NCBI GenBank assembly: GCA_040904765.1
Contig: JBBDST010000026.1
Location: forward strand, 62,001-126,000
Direction: 5' to 3'
DNA from: JBBDST01 sp040904765
GTDB taxonomy: Bacteria > Actinomycetota > Nitriliruptoria > Nitriliruptorales > Nitriliruptoraceae
Length of the DNA stretch: 64,000 nt
Part shown: positions 1 to 8,560 of the stretch, piece by piece
How positions within the stretch are numbered: position 1 is the first letter of the stretch
Layout: every line of letters starts with the position of its first letter
Translations under genes and position numbers: made by a program
Notes under the pieces: generated by a model
Told to the model about the DNA's origin: nothing
The model's database searches: none
Seen by the model: only the letters and a program-made list of their open reading frames with translations

Positions 1-2
1 TG

Positions 3-1067
3 CGACGTTCACGCCAGCTGCGTCACGTCGCGTTGCAAGGAGCCGCACTTTGCCTCGTGGCAATTGTGGTGGTTGCGACGGTGCGGTTGATGCCGTCATT
101 CAGCGGCTCAGATCCACGCCTGGTGGTGACAGCGATTGATGTCGGTCAAGGCGACGCGTGGCTGGTGGAATATGGCGGTGTACGCATCATGGTGGATGCC
201 GGAAGAGATGACGCCGCTGCCCGGTGGATGCGACGCACTGGCCGGCGGAAGGTCGATTTGCTGGTGTTAACTCATCCGCATCGAGACCACATCGCCGGTG
301 CTGTTGATGTGTTGAAGCGGCTTACTGTCGGGCGCGTGTGGATGATGACGTACGACGATGACGGTCGGTTTGCCGATGAGGTGCGTGCTACGGCTGTGCG
401 GCAAGCGGTGGTACTGACTGACGCGCCGGTGTTTCGCACCGTGGCGTTTGGGGAGCTTTTGGTGAGCGTGTTGAACCCGCCACCAGCAAGGATTTATCGG
501 GGGACTTCAAGCGAGTGGAACAACGAATCAATTGTGTTGAAGGTAGAAGCCCCAACGGGCAGCCTGTTGTTGACCGGTGACACAGAAGCACCTGCCCATG
601 AGGCGTTGTTGACGTCTGGTGTGGATCTTCAGGCGGATGTGTTGGCCGTGCCGCATCACGGTTCGGCGTCAACTGATCTTTCGTTCTTGCGGGCCGTTGG
701 TGCCCATACTGCGATAATTAGTGTCGGTGCCGAAAACACGTACGGTCACCCGCATCAAGAAGTGTTGGCGGAACTGGCTGCGCTTAACATGCGTATTGTG
801 CGTACTGATCACAGCGGCACAGTCAGTGTTGTGGTTGCGCCGGTCACGGTGAGTGTCGGCGCATCAAATGACAATCTTCTAGGAGTAAACGATGAACGCC
901 GTTATCGACGCACTGTTCGACGCGTACGACCGAGGGGAGACGGGTCGCGACGAGGTGGTCGCGACACTGATCGCTCAACAAAACCTCGAAGCCTTGCCGT
1001 CTCGAGAGCCACATCCAGGCGTTCTAGTCGGGGTGAATCTGAATCACATCAACATTGTCGTGGCTGA
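3..1067 (+). CDS. comEC: ComEC/Rec2 competence protein, C-terminal metallo-beta-lactamase domain (partial, 5' end outside window)
   Basis: The reading frame is open to the left edge, so this is the 3' part of a larger gene. From the TTG at 33, a hydrophobic stretch (residues 6-20) looks like the last membrane segment, followed by the beta-lactamase-like domain typical of ComEC: DVGQGDA (36-42), HPHRDH (81-86), LTGD (180-183), PHHGS (207-211) and GHPH (238-241). In the family this membrane protein forms the channel for single-stranded DNA uptake, and the extracellular domain is a proposed nuclease. The last ~58 codons (after residue 286) overlap the next gene and give an Arg/Ser-rich tail that does not look like ComEC. 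Either the overlap is real or a frameshift near 860-890 removed an earlier stop. Confidence 0.85.
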   Translation, partial: RRSRQLRHVALQGAALCLVAIVVVATVRLMPSFSGSDPRLVVTAIDVGQGDAWLVEYGGVRIMVDAGRDDAAARWMRRTGRRKVDLLVLTHPHRDHIAGAVDVLKRLTVGRVWMMTYDDDGRFADEVRATAVRQAVVLTDAPVFRTVAFGELLVSVLNPPPARIYRGTSSEWNNESIVLKVEAPTGSLLLTGDTEAPAHEALLTSGVDLQADVLAVPHHGSASTDLSFLRAVGAHTAIISVGAENTYGHPHQEVLAELAALNMRIVRTDHSGTVSVVVAPVTVSVGASNDNLLGVNDERRYRRTVRRVRPRGDGSRRGGRDTDRSTKPRSLAVSRATSRRSSRGESESHQHCRG

Positions 1068-1374
1068 TGTAAAGCGCAGCGAAACGTTTTACCGCACGCT
1101 GTTTTCTTTACCCCCAAAACGGCCAGTACCCAATCGTCCAGACATTCTTGATCTTGGCGATGGTGTGTCATTTTTAAGTATTCCTGAACGTGCCGGTGCA
1201 GGTGTGATCGACCATTATTGTGTTGGGGTGAAAGATTTTGATGCGGCAACGGTGGCAGCCAAGCTAACTGCGGCTGGTTTCACAGATGGCCTTACCGTCG
1301 GTGAAGATTTTGTGTATGTGACCGACCCAGACGGGGTACGTGTCCAAATTTCGGCTCCGACCTGGCGCGGTTGA
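892..1374 (+). CDS. VOC (glyoxalase/bleomycin-resistance) family protein
   Basis: A 160-residue protein with one vicinal-oxygen-chelate domain (about residues 48-157) after a ~45-residue helical extension. Candidate metal ligands are His52 in the first strand (NHINIVV), His108 (IDHYCVGV) and an acidic residue near the C-terminus (YVTDPDG...VQI). VOC domains bind a divalent metal and act as lyases, isomerases, dioxygenases or ligand sequestering proteins; the substrate cannot be read from the sequence. An AGGAG box lies 6 nt before the ATG, which supports this start despite the 176 nt overlap with the comEC frame. A strong terminator follows. Confidence 0.8.
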   Translation: MNAVIDALFDAYDRGETGRDEVVATLIAQQNLEALPSREPHPGVLVGVNLNHINIVVADVKRSETFYRTLFSLPPKRPVPNRPDILDLGDGVSFLSIPERAGAGVIDHYCVGVKDFDAATVAAKLTAAGFTDGLTVGEDFVYVTDPDGVRVQISAPTWRG

Positions 1375-1387
1375 TCGTGAAGAAAAA

Positions 1388-1418
1388 TTGTGGGGGTGCG
1401 CCGTGCGCACCCCCACAA
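1388..1418. terminator. Bidirectional intrinsic terminator between convergent genes
   Basis: Perfect 14-bp inverted repeat (arms 1388-1401 and 1405-1418) with a 3-nt loop. An A-run precedes it (1383-1387), which reads as a U-tract for the minus-strand operon, and CATTT follows on the plus strand. It lies between the VOC gene and the convergent liv operon, so it can end both. Confidence 0.9.
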
Positions 1419-1437
1419 CATTTCAAACGTGTAACAG

Positions 1438-2754
1438 CTACGCGCCGCTGCACGCCTGGGTGTATTCAAACGCGTCAGCGGTTGCGCCGCGAATCGCGCT
1501 AGCCAAAGTCGTCAGTCCGGTTGGCGATTCAGGGTCTGGGCGACCGATCACTGCCGTACGGTTGACGTTCTCGTTCGGGTCACCACCAAGCGTTGCTTGG
1601 GGGATAATCCCTTCGTAATCGACTGTCAAACCGTCGACTACCGAACGCAGTGTTGCGCGGGTCATTGACTCGCTGTCAGCAGCAGCTTCAAGTGCAGCTT
1701 TAATCGGGTACTGCCACACCCAGCCGGCGGCGTAACCGGCGTTGATTGGCGTGGCGTCTCCAAACGCGGCCCGCATCGCTTCGTGGCCGGCTGATTCGCC
1801 GGTGAAGTCTTCCCACGGTGAGACGTGCGTGAAGAGGCCTACAAGTGCCGGTGCTGCGGGACTTCCCAGCAATGCCGGGTTCCAGGTTGGGCCAGCGCCA
1901 AGGAACAGGATCGAACCGACCGGTGCGCCGGACGCGGCGACCTTACCGACAATCTCGGCGGTTTCGGCCGGGCCCACACCGAGCACGACCACGTTTGCGG
2001 CCGAGTTGAGAATTGCTCGTACTGCTTCGTCTTGAGTGCCAACGAGGGCGTTTGGTCCGGTTGGGAGAAACCCGCCGAACTCAACGCCGTTTGCTTCGGC
2101 CCACAGTTCAGCGCCTGCTGCAACGTCGCCTCCGTAGTCACCTGGGTAGCCGACAGCAGCAACCTTGGCAATTGGGGCAGGTCCATTTTCTTGGAACCAG
2201 TCGAGGCCGATCATTGACTCAAGGCAGTAGGAGTAGCCGGAGGGGACGATCAGTCCTTTGGACTGGTCAGCAAAGTGGAATCCGGACCACCATCCGGCAG
2301 GACCGGCGATGATGTCATCTTCATCCATGGAGGGGAGGATGGCTTCGGTGGTCGGTGTCCCAAGCGACTGTGCGAGTGCAAAGATGTTTGGCTCGATCTG
2401 ACGGTACGCCTGCGAGTGGTTCTGCGGGTTGTATTCGGTGTCGCGCGTATAGGTGTCGATATCGATGTCGAAACCGTCGAGGCCGCCATCGGCGTTGACG
2501 CGGGCCCAAAAGTCTTGTTGGCCACGCTGAATCTCAACCCCGAGTGGAGCGAATGGTCCCACTGTCAAGTCGGAAAGAATGCCTAAGTAGATACAGCCGT
2601 TAGCTTCGTTTGAAACTCCCCCTGCCGGGTTTTCACACGGTTCTTCGGTTACTCCGGTACCCAGTTCTGCCGTGTCGTCGCCGCATGCTGCGGCAATGAA
2701 CGCGACACCCAGAGCTGCCACAGCCAAGCGCCAGCCACGTGATGATGTACGCAT
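1438..2754 (-). CDS. ABC transporter substrate-binding lipoprotein, branched-chain amino acid type
   Basis: A 438-residue periplasmic-binding-protein-like (type I, LivK-like) lipoprotein. The start at 2754 has GGAGAG 5 nt upstream, and residues 1-24 form a lipoprotein signal (hydrophobic core, then IAAAC with Cys24). Longer in-frame starts upstream add a polar stretch and lack a ribosome site. It is the last gene of the livF-livG-ligase-livH-livM operon and sits 100 nt after livM. That gap holds a small perfect hairpin (2777-2792), which could set its level separately. It should capture the imported substrate outside the membrane. The family binds amino acids, amides, aromatic acids or other carboxylates, so the ligand is uncertain. 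Confidence 0.88.
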   Translation of the reverse strand: MRTSSRGWRLAVAALGVAFIAAACGDDTAELGTGVTEEPCENPAGGVSNEANGCIYLGILSDLTVGPFAPLGVEIQRGQQDFWARVNADGGLDGFDIDIDTYTRDTEYNPQNHSQAYRQIEPNIFALAQSLGTPTTEAILPSMDEDDIIAGPAGWWSGFHFADQSKGLIVPSGYSYCLESMIGLDWFQENGPAPIAKVAAVGYPGDYGGDVAAGAELWAEANGVEFGGFLPTGPNALVGTQDEAVRAILNSAANVVVLGVGPAETAEIVGKVAASGAPVGSILFLGAGPTWNPALLGSPAAPALVGLFTHVSPWEDFTGESAGHEAMRAAFGDATPINAGYAAGWVWQYPIKAALEAAADSESMTRATLRSVVDGLTVDYEGIIPQATLGGDPNENVNRTAVIGRPDPESPTGLTTLASAIRGATADAFEYTQACSGA

Positions 2755-2854
2755 AATTGCTCTCCGGTCTGTCACATTCGGCATGCGCCGAAGGTCTAAC
2801 TCCCAGGCAAGACTATGTGATCTATCGCTTTTAAGCGTGGGTTTTTCGTTTTTG

Positions 2855-4000
2855 CTAGTAGGAGAACGGCCACGCTTTGAAGTAGTTACGGACACGGATC
2901 CAGATGCCGTATAACCCGCGCGGTTCAAGGACTAAAAACAACACGATCATGGCTCCAAACAGGATCCGTTGGAGTTGAAAAACGTTGAGGAATTGGTTGC
3001 TGCCAACGGTGGTTGAAATGAACGGTAGTTCGCGTGCGCCCCATTCGATGAGCCGTGGCAGTAACACAACAAACATCGCTCCGGCGATGGGTCCTGAAAT
3101 GGTGGCGACCCCGCCGATCAACACGACCGCCAAAAAGTCGATGGACAGCAGCAGGTTCCAGCGTTCCGGGGTGGTGAAGCCAAGTACGACCGTGAGGAGT
3201 GCTCCGGCGATGCCGGCGTAGAACGAGGAGATGGTGAATGCGAGCCGTTTTGTTTGCATCAGCGGCACCCCCATTATTTCTGCGGCGATGTCGCGGTCTC
3301 GAACGGCTGCGAAGGCTCGTCCTTGACGGCTGCGGGCCAAGTTGCGGGCAAGGATGCCCAGAACGACGAGGATGAGGAGGCTAAAGAGGTAGAACATGCC
3401 GATCGCGCTGATGTCGAGCCCAACGATGGTGCGGCGTTGAAAGATGTCAAAACCAAGCAGTACGACAGTAGTTGGGGCACGACCGATACCGCTGCCGCCA
3501 CTCATCCAAGTGGCTTCTTTAAACACATGCTCGCCGATGAACAAGATGCCAAGCGTCAAGATGGCCAGGTAGAGGCCGCGAACTCTTGCGGCAAGTGGCG
3601 CGATGAGCCATCCGATGACGGCAGGGACAAGTCCAGCTAGGGGTAACCAGATCAGTAAGTCAAGTTCATATCCGCGCACCAGATTGGTAGAGACCCCACC
3701 AATGACTGCAGCGGTGTAGGCGCCCATACCCATAAAAAAGGCGTGGCCAAGCGATATCTGACCGGCGTAGCCGCTGATAATGTTTAGCCCAATGCCACCG
3801 ATTGCGTACACAACGACGAGCGAGGCGACTCCCATCAGGTCGCGGTTCAAAAATATTGGTAGCGATAGTGCGATAGTAAAGAGGAGCAGCGTTACAACTT
3901 TTTTGGTTGTCGTGTTCCAGATCGCCTGTTCTTGCCGGTAAGCGGCGTACAGCAAGGGGCGGCCACGCGTTAGCGCACGTTGTGTTTGACGAGCTGTCAT
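2855..4000 (-). CDS. livM: Branched-chain amino acid ABC transporter permease, LivM type
   Basis: A 381-residue polytopic membrane protein with the LivM features: a cytoplasmic N-terminus of ~35 residues, about nine or more hydrophobic segments, and the GLNIISGYAGQISLGHA motif near residues 70-86. It forms the translocation pore with LivH. Its start overlaps the livH stop by 4 nt (ATGA), indicating translational coupling. The N-terminal extension is slightly longer than usual. Confidence 0.9.
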   Translation of the reverse strand: MTARQTQRALTRGRPLLYAAYRQEQAIWNTTTKKVVTLLLFTIALSLPIFLNRDLMGVASLVVVYAIGGIGLNIISGYAGQISLGHAFFMGMGAYTAAVIGGVSTNLVRGYELDLLIWLPLAGLVPAVIGWLIAPLAARVRGLYLAILTLGILFIGEHVFKEATWMSGGSGIGRAPTTVVLLGFDIFQRRTIVGLDISAIGMFYLFSLLILVVLGILARNLARSRQGRAFAAVRDRDIAAEIMGVPLMQTKRLAFTISSFYAGIAGALLTVVLGFTTPERWNLLLSIDFLAVVLIGGVATISGPIAGAMFVVLLPRLIEWGARELPFISTTVGSNQFLNVFQLQRILFGAMIVLFLVLEPRGLYGIWIRVRNYFKAWPFSY

Positions 4001-4893
4001 ACCCGTGTCACCTCCTTGGTGCCAAAGAGGCCATAGGGGCGCACCATCAAGGCCAACACCAAAATTAGGTAGGGCACGATGATGTCGACGTTGGCGCCCA
4101 GAAACGACGCATATTCGGGTTGATACGAACGGGTTAACGATTCGGCAACACCGATCATAAGCCCTGCGACTACTGAGCCTTTGATCGAGTCAAGACCGCC
4201 AAGAATGATCACCGGCAAGGCTTTCAAAGCGATCAGGGCAGTGGTGGATTCGATACCTCCCGCACCGGTGCCGATCAGCATTCCAGCCAGTCCGGCAAGT
4301 GCAGCCGACAGAGCCCATGCCAACGAAAACATGCGTCCAACCGGAATACCTTGCGCAAGAGCTGTTTCCTGATCCAGGGAAGTGGCACGCATGGCAAGTC
4401 CGATGCGTGAATACTGCAACAACCCGCCGACGATGGCGATGGCGCTAAGGGACAGCACGATTTTGGCGAGATCGACCTCAAAGATGACGATGCTTCCCAC
4501 GCTGAACCGGTTGAGTTGCCATGGGTCGCCGACAGTGAGGATGTCAGGGCCGATGAGACGGCTGGCAACGACGGTGAGGATGATGAACACACCGACAGTC
4601 ACCATGGCCGCCGAGAACACGGGGCGTCCAACGAGGGGACGCAACGCGATGCGTTCGGTGGTTGCACCGATGGCAGCGAGCACGACCATGGCGGCCAGTA
4701 CTGCGATCGGGAACGGGAAACCGATGCGAAACACAAACCATGACGTGAAGTAGGCGCCAAGGATCATCAGTGCCGGCTGGGCAAAGTTGATGACTTGGGT
4801 GGCCCGGTAGATGATGACGAAACCGACTGCTATCAGCGCATAGGTGCTGCCGATGGCAAGGCCGCGAATGATCGAGGGAAGCAGGATCTCCAT
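3997..4893 (-). CDS. livH: Branched-chain amino acid ABC transporter permease, LivH type
   Basis: A 298-residue integral membrane protein with the LivH pattern: an early GSTYALIAVGFVIIYRAT-like segment (residues 15-33), QVINFAQ directly after it, and a GGLDSIKGSVVAGLMIG-type segment near residues 230-250. It pairs with LivM. Its ATG (4893-4891) shares one base with the stop of the upstream CoA ligase (TGATG), so the ligase and both permeases are almost certainly co-translated. Confidence 0.9.
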   Translation of the reverse strand: MEILLPSIIRGLAIGSTYALIAVGFVIIYRATQVINFAQPALMILGAYFTSWFVFRIGFPFPIAVLAAMVVLAAIGATTERIALRPLVGRPVFSAAMVTVGVFIILTVVASRLIGPDILTVGDPWQLNRFSVGSIVIFEVDLAKIVLSLSAIAIVGGLLQYSRIGLAMRATSLDQETALAQGIPVGRMFSLAWALSAALAGLAGMLIGTGAGGIESTTALIALKALPVIILGGLDSIKGSVVAGLMIGVAESLTRSYQPEYASFLGANVDIIVPYLILVLALMVRPYGLFGTKEVTRV

Positions 4894-6794
4894 CAGCTGG
4901 CTTTCTCATCAACAACAACCGCCGCAGTGGACGGGTGAACCTGAGTGAGGTCGCCTCCGGCGTGACTTGTGGCGTTGGCATACATCTCGTCAACGAGGTA
5001 GGCGAAAGTGGCGAGCATGACGGACCGTTTCACTTTCTGGGTTGCCGTCAGATCTCCTTCTTCATGGTCAAGTTCTTTGAACAGCATCCGAAACTTACGG
5101 ACCTGTTCTACCGACGCATACCGGCTATTGACGTCCATAATGGTTTTCTGCATCAACGTCAGCACTTCGGGTTTTTCGGTTAAGTCACGGTAGGTCGTGT
5201 AGGAGATGCGGTGACGCTGCGCATAGTTTGCAACCGTGTCGAGTTCGATCCCGATCAACGCGGTGAGGTAGGGCCGCTTGTCGCCGATGATCACAGCTTC
5301 TTTCACATACGGCGATGACTTCAGTGCGTTTTCGATCTCTGATGGGGAAATATTCTTTCCACCGGCAGTGATGATGATGTCTTTAATACGGTCAACGATC
5401 CGAACGTGAGTGCCGTCAATCCATTCGCCCATGTCGCCGGTGTGCAACCAGCCGTCGGCATCTAACGTCGCTTTGGTTGCCGCTTCGTTGTTCCAGTAGC
5501 CGACAAAATTGGCGGGATGGCGCGTGAGAATTTCGCCGGTGATCTCGTCAATTTTTAGCTCGGTACCGTCTTGAGGTTCACCGACCGTGCCCAGTTTTAC
5601 CCGTCCACGACGGTTCACTGTCGCGATCGCCGAGTTTTCAGTCATCCCATAGATCTCATAGATCGGGACCCCAATTCCAAAGAAGAACTGCAAAATTTCT
5701 GGAGCGATGGGGGCAGCGCCAGACCCGGCAGCCCGAACCTTACGCATCCCGATGCGGTCCTTCAACGCACGGTAGAACAGCGGATAGCCGATGGCATACA
5801 GGACTCTTGTAAGCGCCGTGTGTGAACCATTGTTTGCGATGATTCGTTCGCCCATAAACTGGGCTGTACGCATCCAGACGGCAAAGTTCAGCCGTTTAAA
5901 GCGAGACGCGGACGCCATTTTTACGTGGATGCCAGCGGCGATCTTCTCCCAGATGCGGGGTACCGCAAAAAATAGGGTGGGTTGTACTTCACGCAGGTTC
6001 GTTTGGACGGTGTCGATCGATTCGGCGAAGTGCACCACTGCACCAGAGGCTGCGTTGGTCCAGATGGTTGCGGCTCGTTCAGCGACGTGACACAGCGGCA
6101 GGTAGGACAGTGCAACATCAGTTTCGTCTGGGGGAGGATCAAAAAAGCCACCGGAGTGCACCAAGATTTTGATGGCAAACGCGATGTTTCCGTGGGTGAG
6201 AACCGCACCTTTTGGTGGACCGGTGGTCCCAGACGTATAAATCAAGGTGGCCGGGTCGTCGGGATGTGCGTCTTTGGCATGGCGTGCAAGCAAGTCAGGG
6301 TGAGCAGCCCGATGTTCATCACCGAGGCGCAAAAAAGTGTCGTATGCCAACAGTTTTGGGTGCGTATAGTCACGCACGCCACGCGCTTCGAGGTAGACGA
6401 TGTGGGTAAGTTCAGGGCATTCGGCTTCGATTTCAAGCGCCTTGTCGACCTGTTCTTGATCTTCGGCAATCAGAATTTTTGATCCCGAATCGGTAAGGAG
6501 ATATTTCACTTCGGGTGCGGGATTGGTGGGATACAGGCCGACCGTGATGGCGCGCAGCGCACCGATCGCCGCGTCCGTATACAGCCATTCCGGCCGGTTT
6601 TCGCTGTGGATTGCCACCCGGTCGCCGGGACATACGCCAAGTGCGGCAAGCGCATGGGCGATTCTGGAGGCTTGTTCGTGATAGGTGGCCCAGTTGATGT
6701 CTTGCCAAATGCCAAGACTTTTCGCGCGCATCGCCACAAGGTCGGGGGTGGCATCAGCCCGTTCGCGAACAAGCGAAGTGAGGGTGGTGGTCAT
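4893..6794 (-). CDS. AMP-dependent acyl-CoA synthetase (long-chain fatty-acid-CoA ligase type) in the liv operon
   Basis: A 633-residue adenylate-forming enzyme. It carries the ATP-binding P-loop YTSGTTGPPKG (186-196), an YGMTEN motif in the middle, GWLHTGDMGEW and the KDIIITAGGKNISPSEIE hinge region. The length fits FadD15-like ligases. The reaction is carboxylate + ATP + CoA to acyl-CoA + AMP + PPi. The gene is fused by overlaps into the importer operon (4 nt with livG, 1 nt with livH), which suggests that the imported compound is a carboxylic acid activated to its CoA thioester on entry. That link is an inference; the chain length or ring type of the substrate is not visible. Confidence 0.9.
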   Translation of the reverse strand: MTTTLTSLVRERADATPDLVAMRAKSLGIWQDINWATYHEQASRIAHALAALGVCPGDRVAIHSENRPEWLYTDAAIGALRAITVGLYPTNPAPEVKYLLTDSGSKILIAEDQEQVDKALEIEAECPELTHIVYLEARGVRDYTHPKLLAYDTFLRLGDEHRAAHPDLLARHAKDAHPDDPATLIYTSGTTGPPKGAVLTHGNIAFAIKILVHSGGFFDPPPDETDVALSYLPLCHVAERAATIWTNAASGAVVHFAESIDTVQTNLREVQPTLFFAVPRIWEKIAAGIHVKMASASRFKRLNFAVWMRTAQFMGERIIANNGSHTALTRVLYAIGYPLFYRALKDRIGMRKVRAAGSGAAPIAPEILQFFFGIGVPIYEIYGMTENSAIATVNRRGRVKLGTVGEPQDGTELKIDEITGEILTRHPANFVGYWNNEAATKATLDADGWLHTGDMGEWIDGTHVRIVDRIKDIIITAGGKNISPSEIENALKSSPYVKEAVIIGDKRPYLTALIGIELDTVANYAQRHRISYTTYRDLTEKPEVLTLMQKTIMDVNSRYASVEQVRKFRMLFKELDHEEGDLTATQKVKRSVMLATFAYLVDEMYANATSHAGGDLTQVHPSTAAVVVDEKAS

Positions 6795-7654
6795 ACTGCC
6801 CCCTCGTTGTCAAGTTCATCTGGGTCAGCCACCCCAAGATAAGCGGCGATCACGGCCGGGTCTTGTTGTACTTGATCTGGCGTGTCAAGGGCGATGCGTT
6901 CACCAAAATGCATCACCATGACGCGGTCAGCAAGGTCCATCACCAGACCCATGTCGTGCTCGACCAGCAAAATGGTGGTGCCAAGTTCGGAACGAATGTC
7001 CAGAATAAACCGGGCCATATCTTCTGTTTCTTCAACGTTCATGCCAGCCACGGGTTCGTCGAGCAAGAGCAGTTTGGGTTCCATCGCAAGTGCTCGCCCC
7101 AGTTCGATACGTTTTTTGACTCCGTAGGGCAGCATGCCGACGGGAAGTTGACGGTGTCCTGCGATCTCTAAAAACTCGATGATTGTTTCGACGATTTCGC
7201 GATTGGCGAGTTCTTCGCGTTCCGCCCGCCCGCGATACAGCATCCCCGATACTGCGCCATATTTCAGATGGAGGTGACGGCCTAACAGCAGATTTTCGAC
7301 CACCGTAAGGTTGTCGAAAAGTTCAATGTTTTGGAATGTTCGGGCAACACCTTTGGCGGCGATGTCGTGGGGAGCCAGCCCGATTAAGCCATCGCCCAGT
7401 AGCTTGATTTGACCCGCGTCTGGCCGGTACACACCAGAGATGGCGTTGAACACTGATGTCTTGCCGGCACCGTTTGGCCCGATGATGGCGAGTAGCTCGC
7501 CGGCAGTGACAGTGAACGACAAGTCACGGACAGCGACGTTGCCACCAAAACTGAGCGAGATATTCGAAACGTTGAGCAGTGGCGTGTCGGTGGTAGTGAT
7601 AGTTGTACCTGGCAAGACACGACTGAGATCGGCTGAACTTGTCATGACAGCCAC
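6791..7654 (-). CDS. livG: ABC transporter ATP-binding protein, LivG type
   Basis: A 287-residue ABC ATPase with Walker A GPNGAGKTS (59-67), the RTFQNIELF segment typical of LivG, a diverged signature (PYGVKKRIELGRAL, where LivG proteins usually have LSYGQ), Walker B LLLLDEPVAG, and the switch His in LVEHDM. The first ~24 residues are a polar extension, so internal starts are possible. The ORF overlaps livF by 13 nt and the ligase by 4 nt. It energises uptake as a partner of LivF. Confidence 0.9.
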   Translation of the reverse strand: MAVMTSSADLSRVLPGTTITTTDTPLLNVSNISLSFGGNVAVRDLSFTVTAGELLAIIGPNGAGKTSVFNAISGVYRPDAGQIKLLGDGLIGLAPHDIAAKGVARTFQNIELFDNLTVVENLLLGRHLHLKYGAVSGMLYRGRAEREELANREIVETIIEFLEIAGHRQLPVGMLPYGVKKRIELGRALAMEPKLLLLDEPVAGMNVEETEDMARFILDIRSELGTTILLVEHDMGLVMDLADRVMVMHFGERIALDTPDQVQQDPAVIAAYLGVADPDELDNEGAV

Positions 7655-8427
7655 CGCTTCCGGCGTTTGTAATGTTTGACGTCACGAAATGACGCCGCTC
7701 CTTCGCCTTGTAAACCGAGGTAAAACTCGCGAATGTCGTCGTCTTCACGCAGCGCTGCAGCCGATTTGTCCATCACAATCTTGCCGTTTTCCAGCACGTA
7801 ACCATGGTGTGCTACCGACAAGGCCATGCGTGCGTTTTGTTCAACGAGCAGCACCGCAGTGCCATCAGCGTTGATGGCAGCGATGAGGTCGCGGATCTGG
7901 GACACGATCTGTGGGGCTAAACCAAGTGAGGGTTCGTCGAGAATCAGCAGGCGTGGTTCTGGCATGAGTGCTCGGCCGATGGCAAGCATCTGTTGTTCCC
8001 CACCGGAGAGGTACCCGGCGGTGCTATGACGGCGGGCAGCGAGCACGGGAAACGTGTCATAGATGCGCGCCATGCGTTCGGCGATCAGTTTGCGGGTGAC
8101 GTTGTGCGCCCCAACTTTAAGATTTTCTTCCACGGTGAACGTTGTGAAGATGCGGCGGCCTTCCATCACTTGGCTGACACCGCGGCCAACAATTTTTGGT
8201 GCGCTGTCACCGGTGATGGGGTCATCGTCGAGAGTAATAGTGCCTTTGGTGATCGCTCCGCGATGTATTGGTAAGAGACCAGTAATGGCCCGCAGCACAG
8301 TCGTTTTGCCCGAGCCGTTGCCACCGAGCAATGCCACAATCTGACCGTCAGGGACCGTGAGTGAGACACCTTTTAGAACCAGGATGACGTCCTCATACAC
8401 GACTTCGAGGTTCTTGACCGTCAGCAT
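7642..8427 (-). CDS. livF: ABC transporter ATP-binding protein, LivF type; first gene of operon
   Basis: A 261-residue ABC ATPase with Walker A GGNGSGKTT (35-43), Q-loop, signature LSGGEQQ, Walker B LLILDEPSLGL and the LVEQNA switch typical of LivF. AAGGAGAGG precedes the ATG at 8427. It opens the six-gene minus-strand operon and is divergent from holA; a candidate -10 hexamer lies 44 nt upstream of the start. The C-terminal ~25 residues are basic and longer than in most LivF proteins. Confidence 0.9.
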   Translation of the reverse strand: MLTVKNLEVVYEDVILVLKGVSLTVPDGQIVALLGGNGSGKTTVLRAITGLLPIHRGAITKGTITLDDDPITGDSAPKIVGRGVSQVMEGRRIFTTFTVEENLKVGAHNVTRKLIAERMARIYDTFPVLAARRHSTAGYLSGGEQQMLAIGRALMPEPRLLILDEPSLGLAPQIVSQIRDLIAAINADGTAVLLVEQNARMALSVAHHGYVLENGKIVMDKSAAALREDDDIREFYLGLQGEGAASFRDVKHYKRRKRWLS

Positions 8428-8471
8428 CGGCCTCTCCTTGACAGACGTGCGTGCAGCCCGCCAGCGGCATG

Positions 8472-8477
8472 AGCGTA
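8472..8477 (-). promoter_or_regulatory. Candidate -10 box of the liv operon
   Basis: The hexamer TACGCT on the minus strand ends 44 nt before the livF ATG. It matches the actinobacterial TANNNT -10 pattern and the hexamer seen upstream of several other units here. No convincing -35 box is seen at 17-18 nt. Confidence 0.4.
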
Positions 8478-8503
8478 ACCTTTTTCATCGATGTGTGAGA
8501 GAA

Positions 8504-8532
8504 TTACCTGTGCTTGGGTGAGCGGTTACGCT
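8504..8532 (+). promoter_or_regulatory. Candidate promoter of holA
   Basis: TTACCT (8504-8509) and TACGCT (8527-8532) are 17 nt apart and end 28 nt before the holA ATG. The -35 match is weak; the -10 repeats a hexamer found before other genes in the window. Confidence 0.4.
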
Positions 8533-8560
8533 TGGCTGGCTTAACTCACAGCAGGAGCAC

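Noticed and set aside
1825..2217. 130-codon plus-strand frame inside the substrate-binding protein gene
   Set aside because: It lies antisense to a well-supported lipoprotein gene, has no ribosome site and shows no recognisable domain; it is a shadow of high-G+C codon structure.
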